DNA from: Xylaria sp. FL1777
Lineage: Eukaryota > Ascomycota > Sordariomycetes > Xylariales > Xylariaceae
Direction of reading: 5' to 3'
Length of the DNA: 60,479 bases
Assembly (NCBI GenBank): GCA_022578965.1
Contig: MU400742.1
Location: 1-60,479, forward strand
In this document: piece after piece, positions 57,480-60,479 of the stretch
Layout of the letters: the number at the start of each line of letters is the position of its first letter
Numbering within the stretch: position 1 is the stretch's first letter
Made by a program: the position numbers and the translations under genes
The notes under the pieces: model-generated
Database searches by the model: none
Seen by the model: only the letters and a program-made list of their open reading frames with translations
What the model was told of the DNA's origin: nothing

Positions 57480-58739
57480 ATGATGGCGACAAGAAGATTT
57501 GTGCACTTTCTTGGCGGTGTCACTTTAGTCTCAGGACACATTAAGGCGGCTTATACCCCGAGACCTCACTTTGACTGGGATGACACGGAGAACTTGTTAG
57601 TAAATAAACGCCCAGTATCATAAAGGGTACACACGGTTCTAACAACTGAATGTCATATAGAATTGCGTTTGGTGATTCGTACACGTTTGTGCAGGGAACA
57701 GCGGGATACCCAGCCTTCTCCTTCATCGGCAGCTACCTGCCAGGACAGTTTGGTTTCTCGTCTGGCACGCTTCTTTCAAATAAGATTGTGCAGAATTTTA
57801 CAGGTACTGCAGAGGGTGGGCCGAACTGGGTTGAATATCTGACTGGCTGTGGCTTGGAACCCGGCGAGACGCTCCCAAGAGGTACACTGGAGTCTCTTAT
57901 ACCCCCTTCTGACGTATCTCGTGATATTAGTACCGTGGCAATCACTGACTCCGGATTCTTAAACAGATTGTACTGTGGCACTATGGAACTTCGCCTTCGC
58001 GGGTGCGGATGTATCTCTTGAATATCTCAACCAGCACCACGACTTCACAATCCCACTCGTTAACCAGACGCAACAATATCTCACGTGGGGAGAGCCGGCG
58101 ATTGGGGTGCGAATGAATAAATCCAAGGTGCTTGTCGCGTTCTGGATCGGCATCAACGATATCAACGACTCGTCTAGATTTACTAATATCTCATTCCCGG
58201 CGTTCTACGACGTGCTAATTGACACCGTGTTCACGCAAAGCGTGCGCCCAATGTATGAAGCCGGATACAAGAACTTTCTATTCATTAATCTACCACCTCT
58301 CGATCGCACAGCCGCCAACGTCATGTCAGAGACGCCACTCCCCAACAAAACAATGATTGGATGGTGGAGCGACAGTCTCGCCAAGCATAGCCGTATCTTT
58401 GCTTCGGAGAACCAGGATGTGAAAACCATGGTTTATGACGCTAACAAGTTTCTTAACGGCGTGTTGGATAACCCTGGAAAGTATGCTATCAAAAACACGA
58501 CCTCATACTGTCCGGACTATGCCGATCCCGACGTACAAGAGCACCCTGAGCTGCATGGCTGTCTGCCACTAGATCACTACTTCTGGTATAATTCGGGACA
58601 CATGTGAGAGGATTTATTTATTAACCGAAGAACCTGCGCGTACAAGCCGGGCTGACAGATGTCAAGGTCTTCGCGCACTCATGAAATCATGGCACCTGAT
58701 ATCGCGATGTTCTTGCGTGAACAATCGAAAAAGGAATGA
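57480..58739 (+). CDS. Secreted GDSL/SGNH esterase (CE16-like acylhydrolase)
   Basis: Four exons (57,480-57,595; 57,661-57,881; 57,967-58,603; 58,667-58,739) encode 348 residues. A signal peptide covers the first 23 or so residues. The nucleophile block F-G-D-S-Y-T (Ser45) is restored by splicing intron 1. W-I-G-I-N-D is the block with the conserved Asn. The C-terminal H-M-S-S-R-T-H-E-I holds the catalytic His, restored by intron 3, whose acceptor is at 58,666 (GTCAAG). Without that splice the frame stops right after G-H-M and the His is lost. Fungal secreted members of this class remove acetyl groups from plant polysaccharides or act on lipids. Several N-x-S/T glycosylation sites are visible. 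The introns are 65, 85 and 63 bp. Confidence 0.88.
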
Positions 58740-59315
58740 AGAGATGAGCAAGGGAGCACGTCTAGTACCCGGGCTCTGAGTGAAAAGGAGGCGTCTGTGG
58801 CAATATGTGACGATGGTGGCCGTATCGAAGTTCTTGCGATTGATCCCTATATCTATCGCATAACATTACAATGGAAACTTGATAGTGATGATAGTAAAAC
58901 GACCCCGAGGCAACTGACTCGCCGAAGTCTACACCGACGCTGACACGTTACCGGGACTCGCAGGGTAGTCGTCGGGGTGTTCGAGGAAGGATCATGACTT
59001 GGCTCTTGTCTAATTAGAACATGTAAGAAGTGGAAGAGAATTTCCCAATCCCGCCGACATGGTATAGTGAAGATGCTTGGTAATCCGTGTATCGTGCGTC
59101 CAACGGCGAAGGCGGAGGTACACCCCGTAATCCCTTATACTACTTATACGTATGCGTTCAGAGAAGGATGCTAGCAGCACATTAGACGAACAATACCCAG
59201 TTCAAACCATAAACGCGGCTAAATTTATCAACTGTCAGATGTGCAAATGTCTTGAAACCAGCCGTGTTTGATGGGCCAACGGTTGAGCGGCTGGCCAGAA
59301 GCTGTCCTTGCCCTG

Positions 59316-59440
59316 CCACGGCCACGGCCACGGCCACGATCACTACAGGATCCCATTTTTCGAGTCGAGACAGATAACGGAGGCTTGTCGGGGCTGGGAA
59401 GGAGGAAGCAGGAGGCGGGAAGCGGGAGGCGGGAAGCAGG
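59316..59440. repeat. Hexamer array and purine-rich minisatellite
   Basis: CCACGG is repeated four times at 59,316-59,339. At 59,398-59,440 imperfect GAGGCGGGAAGC units repeat. They flank the left side of the MITE. Confidence 0.7.
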
Positions 59441-59482
59441 ATTATCCCCCCACGTCGACCCGAGCCAGCCACACCCTACTTA

Positions 59483-59953
59483 GAATGCGGTTTTTCGGAC
59501 CTGAAGAATTGATATCGGGACCTGAATCTAAACCCAATTTGGTTAATGTCCACCTAGTGTCTCCACTTTACCCCATTTCTCATAGAAAATGGGATAGCGT
59601 AAGACATTTTGTGGACACCAATAAAAACAACGGTCGGCCATACTCTTAAACATGTTTCGCGCTGACGGTTAGTTAGGTAGGTTGAAGGTTGAAGGAAAAG
59701 GTGGAAAGTGGTTAGTGCGTAAGTAGGTTAAATGTAAGGTGCGCTATAATACAGCAGTGTTAGTTGATTTAGTTGCATACCTGTTTTTTTTTACTGGGTT
59801 CATGGGTAACCCTTGTAAACACATGGGTTTACTCCACACTGCTTATAAATTTGGTGAAGTGGAGAGGGACCCGCAGTACCTATGAGGGAATTGCTGTATT
59901 GGGTTTAGATTCAGGTCCCGATATCAATTCTTCAGGTCCGAAAAATCGACCCG
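59483..59953. mobile_element. 471-bp MITE with 48-bp perfect inverted repeats, MULE-like
   Basis: TTTTTCGGACCTGAAGAATT... at 59,491-59,538 is exactly inverted at 59,898-59,945. Eight poorly matched bases lie outside each arm, and beyond them the 9-bp sequence CCCTACTTA occurs on both sides (59,474-59,482 and 59,954-59,962). A 9-bp target duplication and long inverted repeats are features of Mutator-like elements. There is no coding capacity. Confidence 0.8.
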
Positions 59954-60351
59954 CCCTACTTACGTGTAGGTAACAAGTTGATTCCTTTCTTGGAGATGGG
60001 TTTCTTTTGGGGTCCTCCCTTGCCTAAGGTATGTGGTACAAGCCAGCGATAGCAAGTAAATCCACGTGCTTCGGGTTCCTCTGCCAAGATCTACCCATAT
60101 CCCCTCCGCATGAATTGGGTTACCAGCACACGTGGAAAGTTAGTATCTTTCTGGGCTACGTATGTAGTAGATATACGCAATACGTAGTACTATGAGTACG
60201 TAGGGGGGGTTGTTTCGGCAATCCTGCCTATTTGACCCATACGACATTGATTGACGGAGGTTGGTTTGATGATACACTTAAGTACTTAGGTATGGAAGTC
60301 TCTAAACATCGAAGGTGAAAGTGGAACAGAGGCTGGCGCGTTTCAACCATA

Positions 60352-60398
60352 GCGCACCTACGCTACTGTAGCTACCTACAGTAGCTACCTTAGGGCGC
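60352..60398. repeat. Short hairpin near the window end
   Basis: GCTACTGTAG at 60,362-60,371 is inverted as CTACAGTAGC at 60,376-60,385 with a 4-bp loop, and GCGC tetramers lie further out on each side. It may be a miniature element or a transcript hairpin. Confidence 0.6.
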
Positions 60399-60479
60399 CA
60401 GGCCGGTGTATGAAAAGCCTGTACTGAAGGCTAATAGGCTGTAATATGTAGTGGCTTCAATAGGCAGACACTAGGGGTC

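Larger units (their letters stand above)
58740..60479. other. Terminal intergenic region with repeats
   Basis: No gene seen. It holds a short CACGGC hexamer array (59,316-59,339), a GGCGGGAAGCGGGA-type minisatellite (about 59,398-59,440), the MULE-like MITE and a hairpin near the end, listed separately. A 134-bp GC-rich purine segment before the MITE contrasts with it in base use. Confidence 0.55.

Noticed and set aside
1..60479. tRNA genes, rRNA genes and CRISPR arrays
   Set aside because: No T-arm-like GGTTCGANNCC with matching stems, no conserved rRNA stretches and no regularly spaced repeats were seen by eye. A tRNA scan would be the proper test.

Overview
The window is nuclear DNA of a filamentous ascomycete (Pezizomycotina). 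The evidence is short introns of about 50-160 bp with GT...AG ends and CTAAC/CTGAC-like branch points, spliced housekeeping genes of clearly fungal type (GUF1, MAD2, UBP14, ISU1, DBP3, RFT1), and a 12.5-kb block of extremely AT-rich DNA that looks like transposons destroyed by repeat-induced point mutation (RIP). A Sordariomycete is likely, but I cannot fix the genus from sequence alone. All gene models below were built by hand from reading frame, splice signals and family conservation. Every multi-exon model except the broken F-box gene sums to an open frame.

Layout. 1-12,565: RIP-saturated repeats. They include a near-complete Tad1-like LINE on the minus strand (about 7.0-12.1 kb) with a readable reverse-transcriptase relic, and a second copy of its 5' (ORF1) half at 1.19-3.48 kb. 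12.6-15.5 kb: just outside the AT block lie a small secreted six-cysteine protein and a ketopantoate-reductase-like gene. 15.5-19.6 kb: no supportable gene. 19.6-25.1 kb: a sugar-acid catabolic group, namely a DapA-family 2-keto-3-deoxy-sugar-acid aldolase, a KduD-like dehydrogenase and a DgoD-like galactonate dehydratase. 27.0-40.8 kb: a housekeeping segment with GUF1, MAD2, UBP14, ISU1, DBP3 and RFT1. 41-60 kb: sparser accessory DNA with an F-box-like gene broken by one stop codon, a secreted GMC oxidoreductase, an MFS sugar transporter, a carotenoid-cleavage-dioxygenase-like enzyme and a secreted GDSL esterase.

Small non-autonomous DNA transposons sit between genes. Two are copies of one TA-flanked MITE family (36.36-36.67 and 41.27-41.54 kb). 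A third (59.5-59.95 kb) has 48-bp perfect terminal inverted repeats and apparent 9-bp target duplications, as in Mutator-like elements. Intergenic spacers repeatedly carry a palindromic ACCTAGGT/TACCTACC motif.

Functionally, the 19.6-25.1 kb genes fit together: dehydration of an aldonate to a 2-keto-3-deoxy acid, redox conversion of a deoxy-keto acid, and aldol cleavage to pyruvate plus an aldehyde. The other genes show no obvious shared pathway. I saw no tRNA, rRNA or CRISPR array. I did not find a convincing wholly new system. The most interesting items are the sugar-acid group, the effector-like gene at the RIP boundary, the two MITE families and the single-stop F-box gene.
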